DNA of 64,000 nucleotides from assembly GCA_045544035.1 (NCBI GenBank), contig JAZPYE010000007.1, forward strand, positions 1-64,000. The letters run 5' to 3'. Below, piece after piece: positions 32,682 to 41,654 of the stretch (position 1 is the stretch's first letter; every line of letters begins with the position of its first letter). The notes under the pieces are model-generated. The model did no database searches. It was not told the origin of the DNA and saw only the letters and a program-made list of their open reading frames with translations. The translations under genes and the position numbers were made by a program. Source of the stretch: SIG587 sp045544035 (lineage in GTDB: Bacteria; Bacillota; Clostridia; Oscillospirales; Acutalibacteraceae).

Positions 32682-34262
32682 ATGAATATTTTTATTTTAT
32701 TATCTGCTGTTTCATTAATCCTTGCAGGCATTGCAGGGGCCATAAAGCAGATGCACATGATGCAGCAGAATTCCTATTATTTAAGCAGATATTTTAAATG
32801 GCTGTCGAGTCAGAGCGATTTTGGCTTTTATGTAAGAACCGCCCTCGGTGTTATCATTGCCCTGCTCTTTGTGGTTAAGTGGTATATTGTAGCCGTTATA
32901 ATCGGCCTGCTTTTTGCCGCATTTTGCATCTATAAAAACATTAAAGAGCAAAAAAAGGCAATAAAGCCTTTGGTTTTCACCCAAAGAATTATCAGAACCT
33001 ATGCGGCGATTATTGTGATTTTCATAGCTTTAATTCTTGTTTTTTCTTTGTGCAAAGCATCAGCTTTAAGGATTTTGGCAGTGACCCTTTGTTTTATCTT
33101 TGGTATTTTTTGTGAAATTCCAACGGTGCTGGCATTTATCATTATGAAGCCTGTTGAAAAGGCAATAACAAAGGGCTTTATTAACGATGCCAAGAAAATT
33201 TTAAGGTCAAACAGGCGCTTAAAGGTTATCGGCGTTACAGGAAGCTACGGCAAGACCTCGGTTAAATTTATTTTGGCTCGAATTTTAAGCGAGAAATTCA
33301 ATGTTCTTGCCACTCCACAAAGCTTTAACACCCCAATGGGCGTTGTGAGAACTATACGAGAAAAGCTTCGCCCCCAAACCGAGATTTTTGTGTGTGAAAT
33401 GGGCGCTAAAAATGTTGGAGATATAAAAGAAATCTGTGATATTGTCCGCCCCGATTTAGGGCTTATTACGAGCGTTGGCGAACAGCACCTTGAAACCTTT
33501 AAAAGCCTCAATAATGTTTGCAGCACAAAGTTTGAACTTTATGATGCGGTAAAGAAAAAGGGCGGCAAGGTTTTCGCAAATATAAACTCAGCCCCCATTG
33601 CCGAGAGGCAAGGGTGCGGCGCCGATATTATAGGCTACGGCACAAAAAACACCGCCTTTGCAAGGGCTGAAAACATTGTTTACAGCGCTCAGGGTGCGGA
33701 ATTTGATGTTACACTGAGCGGTGAAACAATTCACCTTAAAACAAAACTGCTGGGCGCCCACAATGTTATAAACATAACGGGTGCGGCGGCGCTGGCAAAG
33801 GAACTCGGCGTAAAGGGTGAGGACATTGCCTACGCCGTGTCCCGCTTAGAGCAAACCTCGCACCGACTGGAATTAAAACCCTTTAAAAACGGCTCGGTTA
33901 TGATTGATGATGCCTACAATTCTAACCCCGAGGGCTGCCTTGAGGCGGTTAATGTTTTATCCCGCTTTAAGGATAGCTTTAAGGTTATTATAACTCCCGG
34001 CCTTGTGGAGCTGGGGGAGAGGGAATATGATGTAAACTATTCCCTTGGCGCCCATGCGGCAAAGGCGGCTGATGTTATCATTGCCGTTGGCAAAAAACGC
34101 AGTGAGCCCATTGTTAAAGGTGCGCTGGAGGCGGGCTTTGAAAGGGAAAACCTCTTTGTTGCTGATAGCTTTAAAAACGCTTTGGAAATTTTCGAGCCTT
34201 TTGCTAAAAGCGGCACGGTTTTGCTGGTTGAAAACGACCTGCCCGATAATTACTTAAAGTAG
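32682..34262 (+). CDS. Membrane-anchored Mur ligase, MurF-like
   Basis: 526 residues. Residues 1-155 hold about four hydrophobic segments (roughly 2-22, 50-84, 107-124, 130-155) where normal MurF has its UDP-MurNAc-binding domain. The Mur ligase centre follows: P-loop GVTGSYGKTS at 184-193, ICEMGAK-type block (VCEMGAKNVGDI), ITSVGEQHLETF, and the MurF C-terminal block HRLELKPFKNGSVMIDDAYN. MurF joins D-Ala-D-Ala to the UDP-MurNAc-tripeptide, and ddl, which makes D-Ala-D-Ala, is 13 bases downstream. That supports a MurF-like role, but the membrane domain leaves the true acceptor open. Confidence 0.82.
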   Translation: MNIFILLSAVSLILAGIAGAIKQMHMMQQNSYYLSRYFKWLSSQSDFGFYVRTALGVIIALLFVVKWYIVAVIIGLLFAAFCIYKNIKEQKKAIKPLVFTQRIIRTYAAIIVIFIALILVFSLCKASALRILAVTLCFIFGIFCEIPTVLAFIIMKPVEKAITKGFINDAKKILRSNRRLKVIGVTGSYGKTSVKFILARILSEKFNVLATPQSFNTPMGVVRTIREKLRPQTEIFVCEMGAKNVGDIKEICDIVRPDLGLITSVGEQHLETFKSLNNVCSTKFELYDAVKKKGGKVFANINSAPIAERQGCGADIIGYGTKNTAFARAENIVYSAQGAEFDVTLSGETIHLKTKLLGAHNVINITGAAALAKELGVKGEDIAYAVSRLEQTSHRLELKPFKNGSVMIDDAYNSNPEGCLEAVNVLSRFKDSFKVIITPGLVELGEREYDVNYSLGAHAAKAADVIIAVGKKRSEPIVKGALEAGFERENLFVADSFKNALEIFEPFAKSGTVLLVENDLPDNYLK

Positions 34263-34275
34263 GATGTGGTTTTAA

Positions 34276-35460
34276 ATGAAAACAAACGTTGCATTTTTCT
34301 TCGGCTGTATGAGCGTTGAACACGAGGTTTCTATTATCTCTGCCGTTCAGGCAATGCTAGCTGTGGACACCGAAAAATATAATGTCATCCCTGTTTATGT
34401 CACCAAAAACGGCGAAATGTTTACAGGGGATAATCTTTTAAAAATTGAAAACTACCGCGATATGTCCACCCTTTTAAAGGCGGCCGAGCCCGTTAACTTT
34501 TTAAGGCGTGGCGACAAGGTTTTAATGGTTAAAGAGGCAAAAGGCGTTTTTGCTAAAAAAAGCGAAACGGTTATTGATGTTGCTTTCCCTGTTGTTCACG
34601 GCACCAACTGTGAGGATGGCACCATTCAGGGCTACCTTGAATTTTTAGGGCTACCCTATGTTGGCTGCAATGTGCTTTCATCTGCCGTTGGCATGGATAA
34701 GGCAGTGTTTAAGGATGTCTTAAAGCGCCAGGGACTTCCCACCCTTGACTGTGTTACCTTCTATTCAAGGGAATATGCTAAAAATCCCGAAAAAGTAAAG
34801 GCCGAAATTTTTAACAAAATTGGCCTGCCTGCCATTGTTAAGCCCATAAATTTAGGCTCCAGCGTTGGAATTTCCAAGGCAAAAAACGAGGAAGAACTAC
34901 TTGCGGCAATTGAACTTGCCACCTCCTTTGCCGATAGAATTTTGGTTGAAAGAGCCATTGAAAATTTAAGGGAGATTAACTGCTCGGTTTTGGGAAATGC
35001 CACCGACTGCAGAGCATCTGTTTGTGAAGAGCCCTTTATGAACGATGAGATTTTATCCTATGAGGATAAATATTTATCATCGGGTAAGTCAAAGGGAATG
35101 GCTTCCCTTGGCAGAAAAATCCCTGCCGACCTTTCGGAAGAGCGTTCAAACGAAATTAGAGAGCTTGCCTGCAAAATCTTTAAGGCAATTGATGCAAACG
35201 GCGTTGTCCGCATTGACTTTATGATTGATAAGGATACCGACACCGTTTACGCTAATGAAATCAACACAATTCCCGGCTCGCTGGCTTTCTACCTTTGGGA
35301 TGCAACGGGTTTAAAATACAAGGATTTGCTTGATGAAATGATAACACTGGCCTTTAAAAGGGCAAGAGAAAAGGAAAACATAACCTTTACTATTGACACC
35401 AACATTTTAGCGGGTGTTTCTCTTGGTGGCAGTAAGGGTGCAAAGGGCGGAAAGCTTTAA
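34276..35460 (+). CDS. ddl: D-alanine--D-alanine ligase
   Basis: 394 residues. An ATP-grasp enzyme making D-Ala-D-Ala. Seen: GCMSVEHEVSIISA at the N-terminus, FPVVHGTNCEDGTIQG, LPAIVKPINLGSSVGISK, and the omega-loop region YEDKYLSSGKSKGMASLGRK, which is the Tyr/Lys type expected for D-Ala-D-Ala and not the VanA-type D-lactate loop. VRIDFMID and NEINTIPGSLAFYLW form the metal site. The Gly- and Lys-rich tail (about 380-394) is slightly unusual. It follows the MurF-like gene and its stop overlaps the start of the CDF gene by one base. Confidence 0.93.
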   Translation: MKTNVAFFFGCMSVEHEVSIISAVQAMLAVDTEKYNVIPVYVTKNGEMFTGDNLLKIENYRDMSTLLKAAEPVNFLRRGDKVLMVKEAKGVFAKKSETVIDVAFPVVHGTNCEDGTIQGYLEFLGLPYVGCNVLSSAVGMDKAVFKDVLKRQGLPTLDCVTFYSREYAKNPEKVKAEIFNKIGLPAIVKPINLGSSVGISKAKNEEELLAAIELATSFADRILVERAIENLREINCSVLGNATDCRASVCEEPFMNDEILSYEDKYLSSGKSKGMASLGRKIPADLSEERSNEIRELACKIFKAIDANGVVRIDFMIDKDTDTVYANEINTIPGSLAFYLWDATGLKYKDLLDEMITLAFKRAREKENITFTIDTNILAGVSLGGSKGAKGGKL

Positions 35461-36638
35461 TGACAAAACTCCTTTTAAAACTGTTTGTTAAAAACTATAA
35501 AAACACCGAGGACAGGGCCGTTCGCGAAGCCTACGGCGTGCTGGGCGGCACCGTGGGCATTGTCTGCAACCTGCTGCTGTCGGTTGTAAAGATTATTTTA
35601 GGTGTCGTATCAAACAGTGTTTCGGTTATTGCCGATGCAATGAATAACTTATCCGACACCGCCTCCTCGGTTATCACCCTTATTGGCTTTAAGGCGGCAG
35701 GAAAGCCTGCCGATGAAGACCACCCATTTGGTCACGGCAGAATTGAATATATGGCGGCATTTATTGTTTCGGCCCTCATTCTCCTTGTGGGCTTTGAGCT
35801 GCTGAAAAGTTCGGTGGAAAAGATAATTTCTCCCGTGGTAGTTCAGGTAAACTACATAACCCTCATAATCCTGCTGCTGTCAAGCCTTACAAAGCTTTGG
35901 ATGTACTTTTTCAACAAAAAGCTATCCCGTGCTGTGGATTCGGGTGTTCTTGCCGCCACCGCGCAGGACAGTTTAAACGATGCCCTTGTCACCTTTGCTA
36001 TTCTTTTATCGGTTGGGGTTATGGTGTTTTTTGAAATTAACATTGACCCTTATGTCGGCCTTTTAATGTCGGGATTTATTTTGTACACAGGCTTTAAGGC
36101 GGCAAAGGAAACCATTGACCCACTGCTGGGCACACCCCCCGAAAAGGAGTTAATTGAGGAGCTTCACAAAACCATTTTAAGCTTTGAGGGCTTTATTGGT
36201 ATCCACGATTTAATCGTGCATAACTATGGTCCAGGCAGGGTTTTTGCCTCGGTTCACATTGAGGTGCCTGTGGATATTGATATTGTTCACTGCCACGAGC
36301 AGGTGGATTTGTGCGAAAAGGTGGTTAATGAAAAATTAGGCGTTGAGCTGGTTGTTCACATGGACCCCATTGTTACAAACGATGAAACAGTGAACAAAAC
36401 AAAGGAGCAGTTAAGGGGCATTTTAATGGAAATTGATGAGCGACTTTCTTTCCACGATTTCAGAATGACCCCCAAGGGCGAAAACCGCACCAACCTTATT
36501 TTTGATATTGTCGTACCTTTAAGCACAAGGCTTACAGAGGAAGAAATAAGCCAGCGGGTAACTGCCGAAATGCGGAAAATTGACCCAACATTTTTCTTTG
36601 TTATAACCTTCGATAAGGACTATGCCACACCACACTGA
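35460..36638 (+). CDS. Cation diffusion facilitator (CDF) family transporter
   Basis: 392 residues. About six membrane helices, then a cytoplasmic domain. The family metal motifs are seen: IADAMNNLSDTASS in helix 2, HPFGHGRIEYMAA in the cytoplasmic loop, and QDSLNDALVT in helix 5. CDF proteins export divalent metals such as Zn, Mn or Fe in exchange for protons; the metal is not predictable. The C-terminal part (about 300-392) is longer than the minimum CDF domain. Translation is coupled to ddl (TAATG overlap). Confidence 0.9.
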   Translation: MTKLLLKLFVKNYKNTEDRAVREAYGVLGGTVGIVCNLLLSVVKIILGVVSNSVSVIADAMNNLSDTASSVITLIGFKAAGKPADEDHPFGHGRIEYMAAFIVSALILLVGFELLKSSVEKIISPVVVQVNYITLIILLLSSLTKLWMYFFNKKLSRAVDSGVLAATAQDSLNDALVTFAILLSVGVMVFFEINIDPYVGLLMSGFILYTGFKAAKETIDPLLGTPPEKELIEELHKTILSFEGFIGIHDLIVHNYGPGRVFASVHIEVPVDIDIVHCHEQVDLCEKVVNEKLGVELVVHMDPIVTNDETVNKTKEQLRGILMEIDERLSFHDFRMTPKGENRTNLIFDIVVPLSTRLTEEEISQRVTAEMRKIDPTFFFVITFDKDYATPH

Positions 36639-36652
36639 TGAGGTGACTTTAA

Positions 36653-36844
36653 ATGGATGTATCGGTTGGAGATACCATAATTATGAAAAAACCGCACCCC
36701 TGCGGAGAGAATAAATTTTTAGTGCTTCGAGTTGGAATGGATTTCAGAATTCGCTGTGAATCCTGCGGGCGAGAGGTTATGCTGCCAAGGGGAAAATGCG
36801 AAAAAAATATAAAGAAAATCATTAAAAACGGAGAGAACGACTAA
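36653..36844 (+). CDS. DUF951 domain protein
   Basis: 63 residues. Starts MDVSVGDTIIMKKPHPCGEN and has a CESCGREVMLPR segment, which matches DUF951, a small probable nucleic-acid or metal-binding protein of Firmicutes with unknown role. It is often near ribosome or replication genes; here its stop overlaps the prfA start by one base. ATG 36653 is preceded by GAGGTGA. Confidence 0.9.
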   Translation: MDVSVGDTIIMKKPHPCGENKFLVLRVGMDFRIRCESCGREVMLPRGKCEKNIKKIIKNGEND

Positions 36845-37917
36845 TGTTTGATAAATTAAAGGCTGTTGAAAACCGCTATGAGGAAATCGGTGAGTTGCTC
36901 ACCCACCCCGAGGTGGTATCCGATAACGAGCAGTTTAAAAAGCTTATGAAGGAGCACAAGGAGCTAACCCCAATTGTTGAAAAGTTCCGCGAATATTCCG
37001 CCGCAAAGGCATCGGAGGCTGAGGCTAAAGAAATTTTAAATGAAAGCGGCATTGACAAGGATTTTAAGGCCCTTGCCGAGGAGGAATTAGAGGAAGCCAG
37101 AAAAACAATGGAAGCCGTTTCCGAGGAGCTTAAAATTTTACTGCTGCCGAAAGACCCCAACGATGACCGAAACGTTATCGTTGAAATCAGAGGCGGTGCC
37201 GGCGGTGAGGAGGCTGCCCTTTTTGCAGGCGCCCTTTACAGAATGTACTCAATGTATGCCGAGTCCAGGCGCTGGAAGGTTGAAATTGTCGGGGCCAACG
37301 AAACCGAGCTTGGCGGTTTTAAGGAAATAAGCTTTATGATTGAGGGTGAAGGCGCCTATTCACGCCTTAAATATGAAAGCGGTGTTCACCGCGTTCAGCG
37401 TGTGCCTGAAACCGAAACACAAGGCCGAATTCACACCTCAACCGTTACGGTTGCAGTGCTGCCCGAGGCTGAGGATGTGGAAATTGAAATTAACCCTGCC
37501 GATTTGCAGATTGATACCTACCGTGCCGGCGGTGCCGGCGGTCAGCACGTTAACAAAACCGAATCGGCAATTAGAATTACCCACCTTCCCACAGGTCTTA
37601 TTGTTGAGTGTCAGGATGAAAGAAGCCAGCACAAAAACAAGGACAAGGCTATGAAGGTGCTGCGCTCCCGCCTTTATGAGCAGATGATGGCTGAGCAAAA
37701 CGATGCCATTGCGGGAGAGCGAAAGGCACAGGTTGGAACGGGAGATAGAAGCGAGAGAATTAGAACCTATAACTACCCACAGGGCCGTGTTACCGACCAC
37801 AGAATTGGTTTAACCCTTTATAAAATTGAGCAAATCTTAAACGGTGATTTGGATGAGGTTATCGATTCGCTTATAACCTTCTACCGCGCAGAGATGTTAA
37901 AATCGGAAGAAAACTAA
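36844..37917 (+). CDS. prfA: Peptide chain release factor 1
   Basis: 357 residues. RF1 ends translation at UAA and UAG. The GGQ motif is at 232-234 (AGGAGGQHVNKTES), and the codon-reading tripeptide is PET at 188-190 within HRVQRVPETETQGR. These separate it from RF2. The usual Firmicute neighbour prmC, which methylates the GGQ glutamine, is not between prfA and tsaC here. It starts ATG 36844 inside the DUF951 stop and runs directly into tsaC. Confidence 0.97.
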   Translation: MFDKLKAVENRYEEIGELLTHPEVVSDNEQFKKLMKEHKELTPIVEKFREYSAAKASEAEAKEILNESGIDKDFKALAEEELEEARKTMEAVSEELKILLLPKDPNDDRNVIVEIRGGAGGEEAALFAGALYRMYSMYAESRRWKVEIVGANETELGGFKEISFMIEGEGAYSRLKYESGVHRVQRVPETETQGRIHTSTVTVAVLPEAEDVEIEINPADLQIDTYRAGGAGGQHVNKTESAIRITHLPTGLIVECQDERSQHKNKDKAMKVLRSRLYEQMMAEQNDAIAGERKAQVGTGDRSERIRTYNYPQGRVTDHRIGLTLYKIEQILNGDLDEVIDSLITFYRAEMLKSEEN

Positions 37918-38940
37918 ATGGAAACAAAACAGTTATTTTTAAATGAGGGGCAAAGGGAAGGCTCTTTAAAGGCCGCCGCCGAAATTTTAAAAAACGGCGG
38001 CACTGTGGCAGTGCCCACCGAAACGGTTTATGGCCTTGCCGCATCGGCTTTAAGCGACACGGCGGTTGCAAAAATTTTCGCCGCCAAGGGCAGGCCTCAG
38101 GATAACCCCTTAATCGTTCACATAAGTGATGTTAAAATGCTTACCGATGTTGCAAAGGACATTCCCGATGTGGCCTTTCGCCTTGCCGAAAAATTTTGGC
38201 CGGGGCCTCTAACCCTTGTTTTGCCAAAGGGTGATAAGGTGTGTGATAGTGTTTCGGCAGGGCTCGATACCGTTGCTGTAAGGTGCCCCAAAAACGAAAC
38301 TGCCCTTGACCTTATAAAGATAAGTGGGCTGCCCTTAGCGGCGCCCTCGGCAAATCTTTCGGGCTCACCCTCACCCACAAAGGCCGCCCATGTTGTTGCC
38401 GATCTAAATGGTAAAATCGATGCCGTTTTAATGGGGGAGGACTGCGCCGTTGGCGTTGAATCCACCGTTATAACCCTTGTCACAAATCCCCCAAGACTGC
38501 TTCGCCCGGGGGCTGTGACAGCCGAACAGCTTAGAGAATTTTTGCCCGATTTAGTCATTGACTCCGCCGTTTTAAAGGAACTGAAAAGCGGCGAGCAAGC
38601 CGCCTCCCCTGGAATGAAATACAAGCACTATGCCCCTAAAAAACAGGTCTTTTTAGTGGAGGGGGAAAGCAGGGCATTTTGTGATTATGTAAACGGGCAG
38701 GAAAATGCTGTTGCCCTTTGCTTTGAAGATGAAGCCGATGAGATAACCATAGAAAAGCTGGTTTACGGCAAGAGTGACAGTGCCGAAACGCTGGCTAAAA
38801 ATCTTTTTACCGCGTTAAGAAAAATTGATGAATTGGATGCTGAGACAGCCTATGTTCACGCCCCAGAAAAAACAGGGGTGGGTCTTGCGGTTTATAATAG
38901 GCTAATTAGAGCCGCCGCATTTAAGGTGATAAGTTTATGA
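37918..38940 (+). CDS. tsaC: Threonylcarbamoyl-AMP synthase (TsaC/Sua5 type)
   Basis: 340 residues, the long Sua5 form with a catalytic YrdC domain (about 1-215) and a C-terminal Sua5 domain. It makes threonylcarbamoyl-AMP, the precursor for t6A37 in ANN-decoding tRNAs. Motifs: VAVPTETVYGLAASAL, KGRPQDNPLIVHI, WPGPLTLVLP, APSANLSGSPSPT and GVESTVI. The start ATG lies right after the prfA stop, and its stop overlaps coaE (ATGA). TrmO at the start of the window acts later on the same nucleotide. Confidence 0.95.
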   Translation: METKQLFLNEGQREGSLKAAAEILKNGGTVAVPTETVYGLAASALSDTAVAKIFAAKGRPQDNPLIVHISDVKMLTDVAKDIPDVAFRLAEKFWPGPLTLVLPKGDKVCDSVSAGLDTVAVRCPKNETALDLIKISGLPLAAPSANLSGSPSPTKAAHVVADLNGKIDAVLMGEDCAVGVESTVITLVTNPPRLLRPGAVTAEQLREFLPDLVIDSAVLKELKSGEQAASPGMKYKHYAPKKQVFLVEGESRAFCDYVNGQENAVALCFEDEADEITIEKLVYGKSDSAETLAKNLFTALRKIDELDAETAYVHAPEKTGVGLAVYNRLIRAAAFKVISL

Positions 38941-39527
38941 AAAGTATAATCGGACTAACAGGCCCCACAGGGGCAGGAAAATCATCCTTAAGGGAAGTGG
39001 CTGAAAACTTTGGCGCCGCTTTTATTGACTGCGATACGGTGGTGCACTCTATCTTTGAAACCGACACCGACTGCATAAAAGCATTATCTGCCGCCTTTGG
39101 CGAGGATACTATAGAAAACGGCAGGGTAAACCGAAAGGCGTTAGCCCAAAAAGCCTTTGCTTCAAATGAGGCGACCCAGCTTTTAAACGAAACGGTTTTT
39201 CCCTTTGTGACCTATGCTGTCTTAAGGGAAATTGAGGCAAAAAAAGAACAAATTGTTATTCTTGATGCCCCAACCCTATATGAGAGCGGCATAGATGAAA
39301 TCTGCTGTTTGAGCGTTGCAGTTTTGGCAGATAAGGAAATAAGAACTGGGCGCATCAAAGCAAGGGATAATTTAAGCGATGAGGCCGCCGAGTTACGCCT
39401 GACAGCAGGCAAAGATGATGAGTTCTACCTAAATAAAGCGCAAAAAATTATTTATAATAATAATGATATTAAAGCCCTGCAAAATGACTTTTTTGCCATT
39501 TTACAGGATTTTAAAGGAGGAAACTAA
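38937..39527 (+). CDS. coaE: Dephospho-CoA kinase
   Basis: 196 residues. CoaE phosphorylates dephospho-CoA in the last step of coenzyme A synthesis. P-loop GPTGAGKSS at 9-17, then FIDCDTVVHSI, and the LDAPTLYESGID segment with the Arg-containing RIKARDNLSDEAAELR lid. The start ATG overlaps the tsaC stop. The family usually ends after the YNNND-type block seen here. Confidence 0.94.
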   Translation: MKSIIGLTGPTGAGKSSLREVAENFGAAFIDCDTVVHSIFETDTDCIKALSAAFGEDTIENGRVNRKALAQKAFASNEATQLLNETVFPFVTYAVLREIEAKKEQIVILDAPTLYESGIDEICCLSVAVLADKEIRTGRIKARDNLSDEAAELRLTAGKDDEFYLNKAQKIIYNNNDIKALQNDFFAILQDFKGGN

Positions 39528-39529
39528 CA

Positions 39530-40927
39530 ATGAGCGAAGTTAAAACAGCAAAACAGTTAGCCGAGGAGCTAGCCTTAAACCGCAAGAATGGTTTGCTAAA
39601 AGTAAGCGATGAGGAAATGGCAAAAGCAAACGCCTTTTGCGAGGACTACAAGGCTTATTTAGATGCCGCAAAAACCGAGCGCGAGGCAACCGAGGAGGCT
39701 ATTCGTTTAGCAAAGGCGGCAGGCTTCAGCGAGTTCGTTATCGGTAAAAAATATAACGCAGGTGACAGAGTTTATGTTAATAACCGGGGCAAAAGCGTTG
39801 CCTTTGCGGTTATAGGAGAAGAGCCTGTAGAAAAGGGACTGCGCATTACCGCCGCCCATATTGACTCCCCCCGCCTTGACTTAAAGCCCAACCCCCTTTA
39901 TGAGGAAATTGAGTTGGCGCTCTTTAAAACCCATTATTACGGCGGAATAAAGAAATACCAGTGGACCGCCGTTCCTCTGGCCCTCCACGGCGTTATTGTA
40001 AAGGCTGATGGCGAGGTAGTTAAGGTTTGCATAGGTGAAAAGGATGATGAGCCTAAGTTCGTTGTTAACGACCTGCTTCCTCATTTAGCCCAGGAGCAAA
40101 GCAAACGCACCTTAAGTGATGGAATTCGCGGCGAGGAACTGAATGTCCTCGTTGGCTCCTGCCCCTTTAAGGATGATGAGGGCAGCGAGCTCGTTAAACT
40201 CAATATCTTAAAAATTCTCTTTGAGAAATACGGTGTAAAGGAAGCCGATTTCCTCTCTGCCGAGCTTGAGTGCGTGCCTGCCCAAAAGGCCTGCGATATC
40301 GGTTTTGACCGCTCTTTAATCGGCGCTTACGGTCAGGATGACCGCGTTTGCGCATATCCCGCTTTAAAGGCAATTATAGACATTGGCACCCCCAAATACA
40401 CCGCCGTTGCAGTGCTTGCCGACAAGGAAGAGGTTGGTTCCGATGGCAATACAGGTATGAACTCTGATTTCATTCGCGATTTTGCCGAGGATTTGGCGGT
40501 TATGCAGGGTGGCAGAGGCAGTGTTGTTTTAAGAAATTCCAAGTGTCTTTCTGCCGATGTTAACGCCGCAACCGACCCCACCTTCCAGGATGTTATGGAA
40601 AGAAGAAACGCAAGCTTTGTAAACTATGGCGTTGTTATAACCAAATATACCGGCGCCAGGGGTAAAAGCGGCACCTCTGATGCAAGCGCAGAATATGTTG
40701 CATTTGTAAGAAAAATGCTTGATGATGCAGGCATCATTTGGCAGACAGGCGAGCTTGGCAAGGTTGATGCAGGCGGCGGCGGCACCGTTGCAATGTACAT
40801 TGCAAATTTAGGTGTTGACACCGTTGATTTGGGCGTTCCCGTGCTTTCAATGCATGCCCCCTTTGAAACCACATCAAAACTTGATGTTTATATGTGCTAC
40901 CGCGCAATGTACGAGTTTTGCAAATGA
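39530..40927 (+). CDS. M18 family aminopeptidase
   Basis: 465 residues. A two-zinc aminopeptidase; family members trim N-terminal acidic or neutral residues. Zinc ligands and catalytic residues are visible in ITAAHIDSPRLDLKPNPL, AYGQDDRVCAY, LADKEEVGSDGNTGM and VLSMHAPFETTSKLD. Start ATG 39530 after a very strong AAAGGAGG. It is followed by an overlapping DUF1653 gene. The exact substrate preference is unknown. Confidence 0.92.
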   Translation: MSEVKTAKQLAEELALNRKNGLLKVSDEEMAKANAFCEDYKAYLDAAKTEREATEEAIRLAKAAGFSEFVIGKKYNAGDRVYVNNRGKSVAFAVIGEEPVEKGLRITAAHIDSPRLDLKPNPLYEEIELALFKTHYYGGIKKYQWTAVPLALHGVIVKADGEVVKVCIGEKDDEPKFVVNDLLPHLAQEQSKRTLSDGIRGEELNVLVGSCPFKDDEGSELVKLNILKILFEKYGVKEADFLSAELECVPAQKACDIGFDRSLIGAYGQDDRVCAYPALKAIIDIGTPKYTAVAVLADKEEVGSDGNTGMNSDFIRDFAEDLAVMQGGRGSVVLRNSKCLSADVNAATDPTFQDVMERRNASFVNYGVVITKYTGARGKSGTSDASAEYVAFVRKMLDDAGIIWQTGELGKVDAGGGGTVAMYIANLGVDTVDLGVPVLSMHAPFETTSKLDVYMCYRAMYEFCK

Positions 40928-41130
40928 TAGAAAAGGGAATTTACCGCCACTTTAAGGGTAATCTTTACGAGGTTTTGTTCACAGCCCTAGACTGCGATGA
41001 TGAAAGCGAAGTAGTTGTTTATAAGGCGCTTTACGGCGAAAACCAAATTTGGGTAAGAAAAGCCGATGAGTTTTGCGGCACCGTAACAAGAAACGGCAAA
41101 ACCTTTAAAAGATTTGAAAAGGTTGATTAG
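40924..41130 (+). CDS. DUF1653 domain protein
   Basis: 68 residues. The sequence GIYRHFKGNLYEVLFTALDCD and VVYKALYGENQIWVR with FKRFE at the end matches DUF1653, a small domain of unknown function found alone or fused to other enzymes. ATG 40924 overlaps the stop of the aminopeptidase (ATGA), so its translation is coupled. The open frame continues further 5', but that would overlap more of the aminopeptidase. Confidence 0.88.
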   Translation: MIEKGIYRHFKGNLYEVLFTALDCDDESEVVVYKALYGENQIWVRKADEFCGTVTRNGKTFKRFEKVD

Positions 41131-41132
41131 TG

Positions 41133-41156
41133 TATTATATATAATATGTATATATA
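41133..41156. repeat. 24-bp AT-rich repeat, copy 1
   Basis: A 24-base alternating AT sequence with one G, identical to 54958-54981 upstream of pyrR. It lies between the DUF1653 gene and the rpsO promoter and is partly self-complementary. Confidence 0.8.
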
Positions 41157-41190
41157 GTATTTACTCTATAAAAAATACAAAATCTAGTAC

Positions 41191-41219
41191 TTTACAATTT
41201 GACACAGTTGTGTTATAAT
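41191..41219 (+). promoter_or_regulatory. rpsO promoter
   Basis: TTTACA at 41191-41196, 17-base spacer, TATAAT at 41214-41219. The spacer ends in a dyad ACACA-GT-TGTGT (41202-41213), similar to the dyad in the pyrR promoter. Confidence 0.75.
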
Positions 41220-41243
41220 CGTTAAGACCGACTACTATGCTTT

Positions 41244-41277
41244 GGGCGTTTGCCACAATGTGGAAGCACTAAACCCT
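41244..41277 (+). promoter_or_regulatory. Structured leader of rpsO
   Basis: Possible nested structure: GGG and GTTT (41244-41251) pair with AAACCC (41271-41276) around an inner CCACA-A-TGTGG hairpin (41253-41263). S15 mRNAs often carry autoregulatory leaders, so this is a candidate S15-binding element; the fold is drawn by eye. Confidence 0.4.
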
Positions 41278-41322
41278 TTGCTTGGTTTTCGGAAAAATAT
41301 TAAAGAAAGAGGTGCAACCGAA

Positions 41323-41586
41323 ATGATGAAGGACCAAAAGCAGCAGATTATTGAAACCTATGCTACTCACGAGGGTGACACAGGTTCTCCCGAAGTACAA
41401 ATTGCTCTGCTCACAACCCGCATCAATGAGCTTACCGAACACTTAAAGGTTCACAAGAAAGACCACCACTCCCGTCGCGGTCTTCTTAAAATGGTAGGTC
41501 ACAGAAGAAACCTTCTTGCATACCTGCAAAAGGTTGACATTGAAAGATACCGTGCAATCATCAAGAAGCTCGGCATCCGTAAGTAA
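41323..41586 (+). CDS. rpsO: Small ribosomal subunit protein S15
   Basis: 87 residues, the normal S15 length. S15 binds 16S rRNA helices 20-22 early in 30S assembly. The sequence TYATHEGDTGSPEVQIALLT and HKKDHHSRRGLLKMVGHRRN is diagnostic. The start is the first of two ATGs, eight bases after GAGGTG; the open frame upstream lies in the leader. pnp follows, as in many bacteria. Confidence 0.97.
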   Translation: MMKDQKQQIIETYATHEGDTGSPEVQIALLTTRINELTEHLKVHKKDHHSRRGLLKMVGHRRNLLAYLQKVDIERYRAIIKKLGIRK

Positions 41587-41600
41587 TTTATGTTACAAAG

Positions 41601-41636
41601 AGGGCAGACTGTTTTTTAAAAAGCGGTCTGCCTTAT
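41601..41636 (+). terminator. Hairpin after rpsO (partial terminator or processing site)
   Basis: Stem 41601-41611 with 41624-41634 (core GGCAGAC/GTCTGCC). The tail (TTATTGTAAT) is a weak T-run, so some read-through into pnp is expected. Confidence 0.65.
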
Positions 41637-41654
41637 TGTAATAAAAAGGAAAAA

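Noticed and set aside
29973..35460. Vancomycin-resistance cluster (VanY-like, ddl, MurF-like)
   Set aside because: The genes are in two separate units, ddl has the D-Ala-D-Ala type loop, and no vanH, vanX or two-component system is present.
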